From Shewanella nanhaiensis (GTDB lineage Bacteria > Pseudomonadota > Gammaproteobacteria > Enterobacterales > Shewanellaceae): DNA of 64,000 nt. The DNA lies in NCBI RefSeq assembly GCF_019457885.1, contig NZ_JAHZST010000003.1:248001-312000 (forward strand), given 5' to 3'. Positions 35,363 through 45,059 of this stretch are shown one piece after another. A model generated the notes under the pieces. That model searched no databases. It saw only the letters and a list, made by a program, of their open reading frames with translations, and had not been told where the DNA came from. A program made the translations under genes and the position numbers. Positions within the stretch are counted from its first letter, which is position 1, and each line of letters begins with the position of its first letter.

Positions 35363-36631
35363 ATGGTTGATGTATTAGTCACCAATGGCCCAATGCTTAT
35401 TGCAATTGCGGCCGCATTTGGTTTTTTAATGGCATGGGGTATTGGCGCAAACGACGTAGCCAATGCAATGGGAACCTCTGTTGGTTCTAACGCTATTACG
35501 ATTAAACAAGCGATCATCATCGCGATGATTTTTGAATTTGCTGGCGCTTATCTTGCCGGTGGTGAAGTCACCAGTACGATCCGTAAAGGGATCATAGATT
35601 CAGCATATTTTGTTGATTCACCAGAACTACTGGTTTACGGCATGATTGCAGCATTATTAGCTGCTGGTATCTGGTTGATTGTCGCCTCTGCACTTGGCTG
35701 GCCAGTATCCACCACTCACTCTATTATCGGTGCTATCGTGGGCTTCGCAGCCGTCGGTGTGGGTACTGATGCCGTTGAGTGGGGCAAAGTCGGTGGTATT
35801 GTTGGCTCTTGGGTTGTCACACCTGCAATATCTGGCTTTATCGCCTTTATGATATTCCAGAGTGTACAGAAGCTAATCTTCGATACCGATAATCCACTTG
35901 AAAATGCTAAGCGTTACGTGCCTTTCTATATGGCACTAGCGGGTTTTATGATGTCACTTGTGACAATCACCAAAGGCCTTAAGCATATCGGTCTGCACTT
36001 TAGTACAGCTGAAGCCTATGGCTTAGCGGCCATCATTGCGCTTATCGTTGGCTTTATTGGCATGATCGCAATTAAGCGTCTTAAGATGAACCCTGGTGCA
36101 GGCCGCCAAAACCAGTTTGATAATGTTGAGAAAGTTTTCGCTATCTTAATGGTTTTAACAGCTTGTTGTATGGCATTCGCACACGGTTCAAACGACGTTG
36201 CTAACGCGATTGGTCCATTAGCTGCGGTTGTTTCAGTCGTTCAAAGTGGTGGTGAGATTAGCAGTAAAGCGCCGCTTGTTTGGTGGATTCTACCTTTAGG
36301 TGCTGTCGGTATCGTTATGGGTCTTGCCATCTTTGGTAAGCGCGTAATGCAGACGATTGGTAAGAACATTACTCACCTGACCCCTAGCCGTGGCTTTGCC
36401 GCTGAGCTTGCAGCAGCCTCTACCGTTGTGATTGCATCGGGAACTGGTCTGCCAATCTCAACAACACAGACCCTAGTTGGTGCTGTATTGGGTGTGGGAA
36501 TGGCTCGTGGTATTGCAGCGATTAATATCGGTGTGGTCAGAAACATCGTCGTTTCTTGGGTCGTGACGCTACCTGCTGGTGCAGGTCTCTCAATCATGTT
36601 CTTCTTCATGATTAAGGGTATCTTCAACTAA
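35363..36631 (+). CDS. pit: low-affinity inorganic phosphate transporter (Pit family)
   Basis: 422 residues, about ten membrane helices. Two inverted-repeat halves each carry the family signature: MAWGIGANDVANAMGTSVG near residue 23 and FAHGSNDVANAIGPLAAV near 270, plus GWPVSTTHSIIGAIVG. Pit proteins bring in metal-phosphate with protons. Close coupling with the DUF47 gene supports the call. A 12-pair hairpin with TTTTTT ends the operon. Confidence 0.95.
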   Translation: MVDVLVTNGPMLIAIAAAFGFLMAWGIGANDVANAMGTSVGSNAITIKQAIIIAMIFEFAGAYLAGGEVTSTIRKGIIDSAYFVDSPELLVYGMIAALLAAGIWLIVASALGWPVSTTHSIIGAIVGFAAVGVGTDAVEWGKVGGIVGSWVVTPAISGFIAFMIFQSVQKLIFDTDNPLENAKRYVPFYMALAGFMMSLVTITKGLKHIGLHFSTAEAYGLAAIIALIVGFIGMIAIKRLKMNPGAGRQNQFDNVEKVFAILMVLTACCMAFAHGSNDVANAIGPLAAVVSVVQSGGEISSKAPLVWWILPLGAVGIVMGLAIFGKRVMQTIGKNITHLTPSRGFAAELAAASTVVIASGTGLPISTTQTLVGAVLGVGMARGIAAINIGVVRNIVVSWVVTLPAGAGLSIMFFFMIKGIFN

Positions 36632-36661
36632 GCCTACGCTTAGGTTGATGAGATAACAATT

Positions 36662-36689
36662 AAAAGGGAAGCCATGGCTTCCCTTTTTT
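36662..36689 (+). terminator. intrinsic terminator after pit
   Basis: AAAAGGGAAGCC (36662-36673), AT, GGCTTCCCTTTT (36676-36687) followed by further T. Stem of about 11 pairs around a CCATGG centre. Confidence 0.85.
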
Positions 36690-36824
36690 GTTTACTTTAA
36701 TAAGCATAATCCTCCCCTTCTCAAACCACAGACAAAACAATTACGACGACTCTTGTTAGTAACTCTTGCAAAAAGCCGAGCAAATCCCTAGCATGTGGCT
36801 ATATTTTTTTAACGAGTATTTATA

Positions 36825-37400
36825 GTGTTAAGAATCCTTGCTCTAGTGGGACTGATGTTACTCTCCCCAAGCCTTTTGGCTGCAGGCCAAACCCGTTATA
36901 TCTCAGATGAAGTTTACCTCTTTCTGCATGGTGGTCCCGGTACGCAGTTCCGTATCTTAGGCAGTGTCGAAGCAGGGCAAGAGATCACACTATTAGGTGA
37001 GAAGCAGGGCAACTACTCTAAAATCATCGATCACAAAGGCCGTGAAGGCTGGGTTGAGACTAAGATGATCAGTGCTCAAAAAAGCCTACGAGTTCTATTG
37101 CCAGAACTACAAGCAGAACTTACCAAAACGAAAGCTGAATTAGAGCAGGTCGTCAACTCCAGTGACAGCAATGTACAAGAGCTTCGCCAAGTTAAGGCGC
37201 AGCTCGCTCGCGCAGAGGAATCACTCGAGCAAGCCAGTACTGAGCGCGACAGAGCGACTCGTGAGCTGGCCAACATACAGAAAAATGAGCGTTTTCAGAT
37301 GTGGCAAGAGGGTGGCATCATTGCCGCAGCCGGTTTGCTTATGGGCATCATCTTAGTCTACCTTCCTAGACCAAGACGCAAAAAGAGAAGTAACTGGTAA
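36825..37400 (+). CDS. ygiM: YgiM-like SH3-domain membrane protein (TIGR04211 type)
   Basis: 191 residues: signal peptide (LVGLMLLSPSLLAA), a bacterial SH3 domain (about 20-85; YLFLHGGPGTQFRILGSVEAGQEITLLG), a coiled coil (90-155) and one C-terminal membrane helix (about 162-180) ending in basic residues. In E. coli ygiM is next to ygiF and glnE. The start is GTG 36825 with a weak ribosome site. SH3 domains of this kind may bind peptidoglycan. Role is not established. Confidence 0.87.
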   Translation: MLRILALVGLMLLSPSLLAAGQTRYISDEVYLFLHGGPGTQFRILGSVEAGQEITLLGEKQGNYSKIIDHKGREGWVETKMISAQKSLRVLLPELQAELTKTKAELEQVVNSSDSNVQELRQVKAQLARAEESLEQASTERDRATRELANIQKNERFQMWQEGGIIAAAGLLMGIILVYLPRPRRKKRSNW

Positions 37401-37428
37401 ACAACAAGTAAACCCTAAATAACACAAC

Positions 37429-37460
37429 AAAAAGCCAGCATTTTAAATGCTGGCTTTTTG
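37429..37460 (+). terminator. intrinsic terminator after ygiM
   Basis: AAAAAGCCAGCATTT (37429-37443) and AAATGCTGGCTTTTT (37445-37459) are complementary; the stem tip opens to a small AT loop. T run is built into the stem. Confidence 0.85.
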
Positions 37461-37722
37461 TTTCTAAATTAGCAAAGCCCTATAGAGCGTGACTTTGCAC
37501 GCTATTGCCCACCACAAGATCAAACAAAGATCACACCGATACACACAAGAGTGTCCCTCGTCACATTTTGATGATATTATCCCGCGCAAAGATGCCAGAT
37601 TGTATACAAAAATTACATACATCTTATATACCCTTAATTGGCCTCTCATATTAAAAGAGCAATGATTAAGGTACTTGTTCAAGCAAACTGTCCCTTTTAT
37701 GGTTCAGATGGAAGTGATAACT

Positions 37723-40700
37723 ATGTTCAAAGCGAGTGAAGTTCTGATGGGTCACTATGACTCAACAAGCCTCGATGAGCTTTTTAAAGCCATCACCAAT
37801 AACTATATTGTCGATGAAGAGCAGTATCTTTCTGAACTCATCAAACTTGTACCATCAAGTGATGAGGAGATTAAGCGCGTCACTGATCGCGCCCACGATA
37901 TGGTTAAAAAGGTGCGTCAATACGATAAAAAAGGCCTGATGGTCGGTATTGATGCCTTCTTGCAACAATATAGCTTAGAGACACAGGAGGGTATTATCCT
38001 GATGTGTCTTGCAGAAGCACTCCTACGTATTCCAGACTCGGCCACCGCCGATGCACTGATAGAAGACAAACTATCTGGTGCGAAATGGGACGCTCATATC
38101 AGCAAGAGTGATTCACTTTTGGTTAACGCATCGACTTGGGGGCTAATGCTCACAGGAAAGATCGTTAAACTCGATCACAATGTTGACGGTAAGCCAAGCA
38201 GCTTGCTCAACAAACTTGTTAATCGCATGGGCGAACCTGTTATCCGCCAAGCAATGCTTGCGGCGATGAAGATAATGGGGAAGCAGTTTGTGCTCGGACG
38301 CACAGTTAAAGAGGCACTTAAAAACAGTGTCGATAAGCGAAAGCTTGGCTATACCCACAGCTATGACATGCTGGGTGAAGCAGCACTGACGAAAAAAGAC
38401 GCCGAGCAGTATTTCAAAGATTACTCTAGCGCTATCGCCTCATTAGGTGAGCAGAGCTATGATGAATCTGAAGCCCCTCGTCCAACGATCTCAATTAAGC
38501 TCTCTGCGCTTCACCCACGTTATGAAGTTGCCAATGAACAGAGAACCTTAACTGAACTACACGACACACTAATTAGACTGATCCAGCAGGCCCGTAGTGT
38601 CAATGTTGGGATCTCTATCGACGCTGAAGAGATGGATAGACTCGAGCTATCGCTAAAGCTGTTCCAGAAGCTATATAACTCACAAGCAGCCAAAGGCTGG
38701 GGTGTGCTTGGCATTGTGGTTCAGGCATACTCAAAACGTGCGCTGCCAGTGCTGTGTTGGTTAACTCGCCTATCTAAAGATCAAGGCGATGAGATCCCAG
38801 TACGTTTGGTTAAAGGCGCCTATTGGGACAGCGAGCTTAAATGGGGGCAGGAAAACGGAGAGGGGGGTTACCCACTTTTCACTCGTAAAGCCAGTACAGA
38901 TCTCTCCTACTTAGCCTGCGCCAGATATCTACTGAGCGATGCAACACGTGGCGCCATCTACCCACAGTTTGCCAGCCATAACGCGCAAACCGTGGCATCA
39001 ATCACGGATATGGCAGGTGACAGAAACTATGAGTTCCAACGTCTACACGGTATGGGTGAAGAGCTCTACGATACCCTGCTCGCAGAGGGTGGCGTAAAAG
39101 CAGTGCGCATCTATGCTCCGGTTGGTGCCCATAAAGATCTGCTTCCCTATTTGGTTCGTCGCCTGCTTGAAAACGGAGCAAACACCTCCTTCGTTCATAA
39201 GTTAGTTGATCCTAAAACCCCAATTGAATCACTGGTGATCCACCCACTGGTCACACTACAGAAATACAAAACCCTGGCTAACAATAAAATCGTATTGCCT
39301 GCCGATATCTTCGGTGAAGAGCGTCAAAATTCCAAGGGACTCAACATGAACATCATCTCAGAATCTGAGCCATTCTTCGCCGCACTAGATAAGTTCAAAG
39401 ACACCAACTGGAGCGCAGGCCCACTGGTTAATGGTGAGCTATTAACTGGTGAAACACATGAAGTCGTTAGCCCGTTCGACACCAGCAAAGTCGTGGGTAA
39501 GTTAGCCTTTGCTAACAACCAAGCTATCGAGCAAGCACTCTCAGGCGCCGATGCCGCTTTTAGCAGCTGGTGTAACACTCCAGTAGAAACCCGAGCTAAT
39601 GCACTGCAAAAGCTTGCCGACCTGCTTGAAGAGAACCGTGAGGAGCTTATCGCCCTTTGTACTCGAGAAGCGGGTAAGAGCATTCAAGACGGCATTGATG
39701 AAGTTCGTGAAGCGGTTGATTTTTGTCGCTACTACGCCGTACAAGCGAAGAAGATGATGGCGCAACCTGAGCTGCTTCCTGGCCCAACAGGTGAGCTCAA
39801 TGAGCTATTCCTCCAAGGTCGAGGTATCTTTGTTTGTATCAGCCCATGGAACTTCCCACTGGCTATCTTTATCGGCCAAGTCGCAGCTGCACTAGCAGCG
39901 GGTAACACTGTTGTCGCTAAGCCTGCTGAGCAGACCTCTATTGTCGGTTTCCGCGCTGTGCAGCTTGCCCATCAAGCTGGCATTCCTAAAGAGGTGCTAC
40001 AGTTCCTTCCAGGAACTGGTGCGACCGTTGGCGCAGCCATCACCTCTGATGAGCGTATCGGCGGTGTCTGCTTCACTGGTTCCACGGGTACGGCTAAGCT
40101 AATTAACCGCACTTTGGCAAACCGTGAAGGAGCGATTATTCCACTTATCGCAGAGACAGGTGGTCAAAATGCGATGGTGGTTGACTCAACATCACAACCA
40201 GAGCAAGTGGTTAACGATGTGGTCTCCTCATCATTCACCAGTGCAGGCCAGCGCTGCTCGGCACTTCGTGTGCTCTTCCTGCAGGAAGATATTGCCGACC
40301 GTGTGCTTGATGTGATGCAAGGCGCAATGGAGGAGCTGAGCATAGGCGACCCAAGCTTTGTTAAAACAGACGTAGGGCCAGTTATCGATGCAACGGCTCA
40401 GGCTAACCTCAATGCCCATATCGACCATATCAAGCAGGTGGGCACCTTACTGAAACAGCTTGAGCTACCAGCAGGTACAGAGAAGGGTCACTTCGTTGCA
40501 CCGACAGCGGTAGAGATAGACTCTATCAAGGTGCTTGAGAAGGAGCACTTCGGTCCAATCCTACATGTCATTCGCTACAAAGCGGCCGATCTTAATAAGG
40601 TGATCGATGAGATCAACTCAACAGGATTTGGTCTGACATTAGGGATCCACAGTCGTAACGAAGGCCACGCCCTTGAAGTTGCAGCTAAGGTCAATGTGGG

Positions 40701-40902
40701 GAATGTCTACATCAACCGTAATCAGATTGGCGCTGTGGTTGGCGTACAGCCGTTTGGTGGACAAGGACTCTCTGGCACTGGCCCTAAAGCGGGTGGTCCT
40801 CACTACCTGACACGTTTCGTGACAGAGAAGACTCGCACCAATAACATCACCGCGATTGGTGGTAATGCGACCTTACTCTCACTAGGTGATAGCGACGAGT
40901 AA
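37723..40902 (+). CDS. putA: bifunctional proline dehydrogenase/P5C dehydrogenase PutA (short form)
   Basis: 1059 residues. Oxidises proline to glutamate through P5C with FAD and NAD. Proline dehydrogenase barrel about 80-470 (PTISIKLSALHPRYE, RLVKGAYWDSELKWGQ, YAPVGAHKDLLPYLVRRLLENGAN); P5C dehydrogenase about 560-1030 with AETGGQNAMVVDS (catalytic Glu) and SAGQRCSALRVLF (Cys845). ATG 37723 is chosen for the GGAAG 8 bases upstream; the open frame goes back to TTG 37675. There is no N-terminal ribbon-helix-helix domain as in E. coli PutA, so it cannot repress its own gene in that way. A terminator follows. Confidence 0.96.
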   Translation: MFKASEVLMGHYDSTSLDELFKAITNNYIVDEEQYLSELIKLVPSSDEEIKRVTDRAHDMVKKVRQYDKKGLMVGIDAFLQQYSLETQEGIILMCLAEALLRIPDSATADALIEDKLSGAKWDAHISKSDSLLVNASTWGLMLTGKIVKLDHNVDGKPSSLLNKLVNRMGEPVIRQAMLAAMKIMGKQFVLGRTVKEALKNSVDKRKLGYTHSYDMLGEAALTKKDAEQYFKDYSSAIASLGEQSYDESEAPRPTISIKLSALHPRYEVANEQRTLTELHDTLIRLIQQARSVNVGISIDAEEMDRLELSLKLFQKLYNSQAAKGWGVLGIVVQAYSKRALPVLCWLTRLSKDQGDEIPVRLVKGAYWDSELKWGQENGEGGYPLFTRKASTDLSYLACARYLLSDATRGAIYPQFASHNAQTVASITDMAGDRNYEFQRLHGMGEELYDTLLAEGGVKAVRIYAPVGAHKDLLPYLVRRLLENGANTSFVHKLVDPKTPIESLVIHPLVTLQKYKTLANNKIVLPADIFGEERQNSKGLNMNIISESEPFFAALDKFKDTNWSAGPLVNGELLTGETHEVVSPFDTSKVVGKLAFANNQAIEQALSGADAAFSSWCNTPVETRANALQKLADLLEENREELIALCTREAGKSIQDGIDEVREAVDFCRYYAVQAKKMMAQPELLPGPTGELNELFLQGRGIFVCISPWNFPLAIFIGQVAAALAAGNTVVAKPAEQTSIVGFRAVQLAHQAGIPKEVLQFLPGTGATVGAAITSDERIGGVCFTGSTGTAKLINRTLANREGAIIPLIAETGGQNAMVVDSTSQPEQVVNDVVSSSFTSAGQRCSALRVLFLQEDIADRVLDVMQGAMEELSIGDPSFVKTDVGPVIDATAQANLNAHIDHIKQVGTLLKQLELPAGTEKGHFVAPTAVEIDSIKVLEKEHFGPILHVIRYKAADLNKVIDEINSTGFGLTLGIHSRNEGHALEVAAKVNVGNVYINRNQIGAVVGVQPFGGQGLSGTGPKAGGPHYLTRFVTEKTRTNNITAIGGNATLLSLGDSDE

Positions 40903-40925
40903 CGCCTCCACTTTAGTCAAAACAG

Positions 40926-40953
40926 AAACCAGGCCTAGGTGTCTGGTTTTTTT
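40926..40953 (+). terminator. intrinsic terminator after putA
   Basis: AAACCAG (40926-40932), loop GCCTAGGTGT, CTGGTTT (40943-40949), then TTTT. Confidence 0.75.
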
Positions 40954-41046
40954 ATGGACAATTTTCTTTTATCAAAGCCACAATGGCTATACTTGAACTA
41001 TCTTTAAGTTCCGTTACTAACTGACGGCTTTTCATAGGAGAACAAA

Positions 41047-41223
41047 ATGAGTGATGAGATCTTGGGGCTAGATCAGGTCTGCGAAATATTAGGTAAGCCA
41101 GAAGCAACCATCAAACGTTACGCACGTGAAAGTCTACTGACCAATATAGGTGACGAAGATGAATTCAAGTTCAATAAAGAGGAGGTCATGCGCTATCTCG
41201 ACTTTGCTAAACGCCTTGGTTAG
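41047..41223 (+). CDS. small helix-turn-helix protein (MerR/excisionase-like)
   Basis: 58 residues, MSDEILGLDQVCEILGKPEA then TIKRYARESLLTNIG and a C-terminal helix FNKEEVMRYLDFAKRLG. The pattern LDQVCEILGKPEATIKRYA resembles the winged helix of MerR and excisionase-type proteins (HTH_17). AGGAG lies 6 bases before ATG, an excellent site, and codon use is like its neighbours. It may be a regulator of a nearby gene; the short PutA next to it lacks its own DNA-binding domain. No mobile element is nearby, so an excisionase role is unlikely. Confidence 0.75.
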   Translation: MSDEILGLDQVCEILGKPEATIKRYARESLLTNIGDEDEFKFNKEEVMRYLDFAKRLG

Positions 41224-41230
41224 CCTTTGA

Positions 41231-41254
41231 TGGGAGAGCATTGAGACTCTCCCA
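41231..41254. terminator. hairpin between HTH gene and cydC
   Basis: TGGGAGAG (41231-41238), loop of 8, CTCTCCCA (41247-41254). It lies between stops at 41223 (+) and 41279 (-). No long T run. Confidence 0.55.
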
Positions 41255-41278
41255 AACCAATCAAAATCTCAAATCCCA

Positions 41279-43054
41279 TTACACTAACTGGCGGTATAGA
41301 CTCGCATAATATGGGCTATGTTGAAGTAACAGATCATGCTCGCCATGGGCTAACACTCCCCCCTCCTCCATCAAATAGATGCAGTCCATCTGCTCCATCG
41401 CCGTTAATCTGTGGCTGATCATCACTACCGTTTTATCTTTAGCAAACTCAAACAGAAGGGCCAATATTTCACGCTCGGTGCGTTTATCTAAACCTTCAGT
41501 CGGCTCATCGAGTAATAAAATAGGCGCATCACGTAACAGGGCTCTGGCCACACCGATCCGTCGCTGCTCACCACCGGATAGCTGTCTGCCCCCTTCACCT
41601 ATCCAAGCATCAAGCGGCGCCTCTCCTTGGGTGAGCGAACTTAGGCCGACTCTGTTTAACACCTCAATCAATATCGCATCATTCGCCGCTTGCGCTTCGC
41701 GTCTCAAGGCTCTTGTGGCTAAAGGCTCAACCTCAGCTTGGGCCAAAATGAGGTTACTTCTCAAGGTGCCTGCAAACAGATAGATGCGCTGACTCACTAA
41801 AGTTATCCCCTCTCTCAGTGACGACTCGCTGTAACGGTCTAACCGCTCACCATCGATACTGATCTCCCCCTCTTGAGCCTCCCACTCACGCGCTATCAAA
41901 GAGAGCAGGCTCGACTTACCACAACCGGTTTGGCCTAACAGAGCCACCTTTTCACCGACTTTAATACAGAGATTTAACCGACTCAGCACCTGATGCTCGC
42001 CGTCATAGCTGAAGGAGAGATTGGAGATCTTAAGCTCACCTTGCGTGATCTTAAGCTCGCTATCCGTGTTAAAGCAGATCCCTGGCTCTTGATCCAAAAG
42101 CTCACTCACCCGCGTCGCAGCAGAAACACAAGAGGAGAGATGCTGGAATGCGCCAGCTATCGGCATCAACATCTCAATACAGGCCATAGTCATAAATACC
42201 ATAGTGGCCAGAATAGGCCCAGGTGGGACATGTTCACCTACACCCGCTGTCGCCACATAAAATACCAGCACCACAGCAACACCATGACACAGCACCAAGA
42301 TAGCTTGGCTTAAAGCCGTCACATTAGCCATCGCAGATTGATTACTAAATAGCGCCTGCTCTGATGCCGCTAACTCGGCTCTAAATCTATCGGTTGCGCC
42401 AAATAGGCTGATCTCCGCCTGCCCCTGAATAAACTCGAGTAACAACACCCGTAATTGACGTTTATTCTCAAGCAGTTCAACACCAGGTCTTCTACCTAAA
42501 TGATAAAAAACCAGTGGCAGTAACACCCAAACGGCCAATAAGGTACCGCTCAAAATAAGCGCTAAATCTGTATCGAACCAGGCCACAAAAAAGTAGAGCA
42601 CCACAAGCATGATCAATGACGCCGCCATGGGCGTGATTAACCTCAGATAGAGATGATCTAAGGTATCGATATCTGCCACTAAGCGATTTAGCAGATCTCC
42701 CTGTCTCAACCCCTGTAAGTTTTCAGCGCTTAAGGGCAGCAACTTACGCCACGCCCAGCTTCTCAACTGAGTCAGCAGCTTAAAGGTCGCTTCATGGGTC
42801 GCTAATCGTTCACCATAACGACTCGCCGTGCGTACAATAGAGAGAAATCGTACGCCACCTGCGGGAGTAAAATAGTTAAACATCATGGCAGTGGCTGCCG
42901 ATAGACCCGCCACCGCAGCAGCTGAGAGAAACCAACCTGAGAGCGACAATAAACCTATGCCCGCCATCAAGGTCACGACACTTAGAAGCAGACCAGTAAA
43001 CATCATCAACCACTGATGCTTAAACAGCTTTAAAAAAGGAAACAACACCTTCAT
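41279..43054 (-). CDS. cydC: thiol exporter ABC subunit CydC
   Basis: 591 residues: six membrane helices, then an ABC ATPase with Walker A LLGQTGCGKSSLLSLI near 375, signature LSGGEQRRIGVARALL and Walker B APILLLDEPTEGLDKRT. With CydD it forms a heterodimer that exports cysteine and glutathione to the periplasm, needed for cytochrome bd assembly. It overlaps cydD by 4 bases (ATGA, 43051-43054). Confidence 0.94.
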   Translation of the reverse strand: MKVLFPFLKLFKHQWLMMFTGLLLSVVTLMAGIGLLSLSGWFLSAAAVAGLSAATAMMFNYFTPAGGVRFLSIVRTASRYGERLATHEATFKLLTQLRSWAWRKLLPLSAENLQGLRQGDLLNRLVADIDTLDHLYLRLITPMAASLIMLVVLYFFVAWFDTDLALILSGTLLAVWVLLPLVFYHLGRRPGVELLENKRQLRVLLLEFIQGQAEISLFGATDRFRAELAASEQALFSNQSAMANVTALSQAILVLCHGVAVVLVFYVATAGVGEHVPPGPILATMVFMTMACIEMLMPIAGAFQHLSSCVSAATRVSELLDQEPGICFNTDSELKITQGELKISNLSFSYDGEHQVLSRLNLCIKVGEKVALLGQTGCGKSSLLSLIAREWEAQEGEISIDGERLDRYSESSLREGITLVSQRIYLFAGTLRSNLILAQAEVEPLATRALRREAQAANDAILIEVLNRVGLSSLTQGEAPLDAWIGEGGRQLSGGEQRRIGVARALLRDAPILLLDEPTEGLDKRTEREILALLFEFAKDKTVVMISHRLTAMEQMDCIYLMEEGGVLAHGEHDLLLQHSPYYASLYRQLV

Positions 43055-44877
43055 GATCTTGCTCCCTCTACACTCGAGGCTTGATTCACCGCCTCTTGCT
43101 GCATCTGCTTAAACACCCCGTGAGCCTGACTCAACTGTGCAAAACTGCCCTGCTCAGCAATCAGTCCTCTGTCGAGCACTAAAATAGCATCCATCCTATC
43201 CAACTGATCTAACCTGTGGGTCACCATCATGCAGGTTGAGTTAACCATCGCCTCTGTGAGCGCCTCTTGTACGGCTTGTTCACTGTGACTATCCAAGCTA
43301 GCTGTTGGTTCATCAAGCAGATACAGATGTGCATTCTGCCCCAGAGCACGAGCAAGTGCGATTCGCTGTGCTTGTCCTACTGAAAGGCCTGCAGCCTGTT
43401 CACCTATCTGATAATCGAGTCCATCGGCCTGCTGCTCAACAAAATCGAGCACCTTAGCCTGAGCCAGATTTTTCCTCACCAACTCATCACTCATTTGTGG
43501 ATTGGCCATGGCCACATTATCGCGAATTGTCCCGTGAAACAGTTGTGGATCTTGACCAAGCCATGCCAGCTGCTTCCTCCATATCCCCTTATCCAGTTCA
43601 CGTAACTCAACGCCGTTAACCTTAAGTGAACCTTCATAGGGGAGAAAGCCCAGCAATACATTGAGTAAACTGGTTTTTCCCGCACCACTTGGACCAACAA
43701 TAGCCAGATGCTCACCTGCGTTTAACCTAAAACTTATTGGCCCTAGCAGAGGCGCACCATCTAAGCTGTTCACCCTTAGCTCAAAGGCTTCTAAGCCCAA
43801 CCCTAAGGAGATATCCCCAAGGGCTGACTCACAGCATCTGCCGCTAACCCTTCCCTCTTCAGCATCACCTTGAATACGCTTATGCTCATAGTTAAGCAGC
43901 GTCATCAACTCTTCAGCAGCCCCAATCGCTTGAGCCTTTGCATGATAGTGCGTCCCCATATCACGTAGAGGTTGATAAAATTCAGGCGCTAATATCAGCA
44001 CAAACAGGCCTGTAAACAGGGTCAAGCCAGCTCCATAATCACCAAAGTTCAGATGATCTAGATAACTAAAACCAAAATAGACCGCCAAGACCGCGATGGA
44101 GACAGCCGCAAAAAACTCAAGCACAGCAGAGCTTAAAAACGCCATTCGCAGAACAGACATAGTACGCTCTCTAAACTCTTCCGACGCGGACTCTATCTCC
44201 TTGGCCTCAGCATTGCCGCGATTGAACAGCTTTAAGGTACTTAGGCCTTTAAGCCTGTCCATAAAGTGGCCGCTTAACTGCGCCAGCGCACCAAAGTTTT
44301 TACGGTTAGCATCGGCAGCTCCCATGCCAACCAAGATCATAAACATAGGGATAAGTGGCGCAGTGGCAAATAAGATCACACCAGCGGCCCAGTTAATTGG
44401 AAACACAACCACAAGAATAGTGAGAGGAATAAAGCCTGCCAGTAAGACCTGTGGCAAATAGCGGGCATAAAAATCATGGAGATCTTCCACTTGCTCCAGT
44501 ACGATACTCGCCCAGCTACCCACAGGTTTGCCTTTAACAAAAGCTGGTCCCAGCTCATTAAGCTTATCGAGCACCATGGAGCGAATATGAGATCGTAAAC
44601 GCTTACCCGCTTCAAAACTGGCTCGCTCTCTAGCAAAAGCCAGCAATGCCCGTACAAGAATCAAACCTATCAAAGCATAAAACTCATGGCTGAACTGCTC
44701 TCTTGGCAGCTCTAGAATAATCACCCCATGTAAAATAGTGGCGATAAAGTAGGCCTGAACAACCAATGAAAGCCCAGTTAGCAAACCAAACAGAACAGTT
44801 AAATTTAGGTAGAAACCACAGGCACCTTTCTGCTGTTTTAACCAAGATGTCAGCACTTTCTCTAGCGATTTTTCCAT
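43051..44877 (-). CDS. cydD: thiol exporter ABC subunit CydD
   Basis: 608 residues, N-terminal membrane domain and ABC ATPase with Walker A VGPSGAGKTSLLNVLLG near 395, signature LSVGQAQRIALARAL and Walker B HLYLLDEPTASLDSHS. First gene of the cydDC operon. Partner cydAB genes are not in the window. About 130 bases upstream lies an FNR/CRP-like site. Start ATG 44877. Confidence 0.94.
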   Translation of the reverse strand: MEKSLEKVLTSWLKQQKGACGFYLNLTVLFGLLTGLSLVVQAYFIATILHGVIILELPREQFSHEFYALIGLILVRALLAFARERASFEAGKRLRSHIRSMVLDKLNELGPAFVKGKPVGSWASIVLEQVEDLHDFYARYLPQVLLAGFIPLTILVVVFPINWAAGVILFATAPLIPMFMILVGMGAADANRKNFGALAQLSGHFMDRLKGLSTLKLFNRGNAEAKEIESASEEFRERTMSVLRMAFLSSAVLEFFAAVSIAVLAVYFGFSYLDHLNFGDYGAGLTLFTGLFVLILAPEFYQPLRDMGTHYHAKAQAIGAAEELMTLLNYEHKRIQGDAEEGRVSGRCCESALGDISLGLGLEAFELRVNSLDGAPLLGPISFRLNAGEHLAIVGPSGAGKTSLLNVLLGFLPYEGSLKVNGVELRELDKGIWRKQLAWLGQDPQLFHGTIRDNVAMANPQMSDELVRKNLAQAKVLDFVEQQADGLDYQIGEQAAGLSVGQAQRIALARALGQNAHLYLLDEPTASLDSHSEQAVQEALTEAMVNSTCMMVTHRLDQLDRMDAILVLDRGLIAEQGSFAQLSQAHGVFKQMQQEAVNQASSVEGARS

Positions 44878-45008
44878 GCAGTTCCTGCAAGCGTGAAAGC
44901 CGTTTTTTCAATATCGGCTTAAGGGAAGTGGGAGATAGCTCCAAGTATCGCAGGCCAAGCTTAAGGAATAAACTAGCATGCTTGTAAATGTTAAGAGATT
45001 CACAAAAA

Positions 45009-45022
45009 TTGAGCTAGATCAA
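45009..45022. promoter_or_regulatory. FNR/CRP-like site upstream of cydDC
   Basis: TTGAG-CTAG-ATCAA differs by one base from the FNR consensus TTGAT-N4-ATCAA. It is 132 bases before the cydD start. Control of cyd genes by FNR-type or CRP-type proteins is known in enterics and in Shewanella; the match is by eye only. Confidence 0.5.
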
Positions 45023-45023
45023 T

Positions 45024-45059
45024 AAAAATCCGCCTTTAGGTAAACCTTAAGGGATTTTT
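45024..45059. terminator. orphan hairpin with A/T flanks upstream of cydD
   Basis: AAAAATC (45024-45030) pairs with GATTTTT (45053-45059), and inside CCTT-T-AGGT pairs with ACCT-T-AAGG (one T:T mismatch). It looks like a two-way intrinsic terminator, but no gene ends here. It may end a small RNA or attenuate a long cydDC leader. Confidence 0.45.

Noticed and set aside
41047..41223. Small HTH protein as phage excisionase
   Set aside because: No integrase, attachment site or phage gene nearby.
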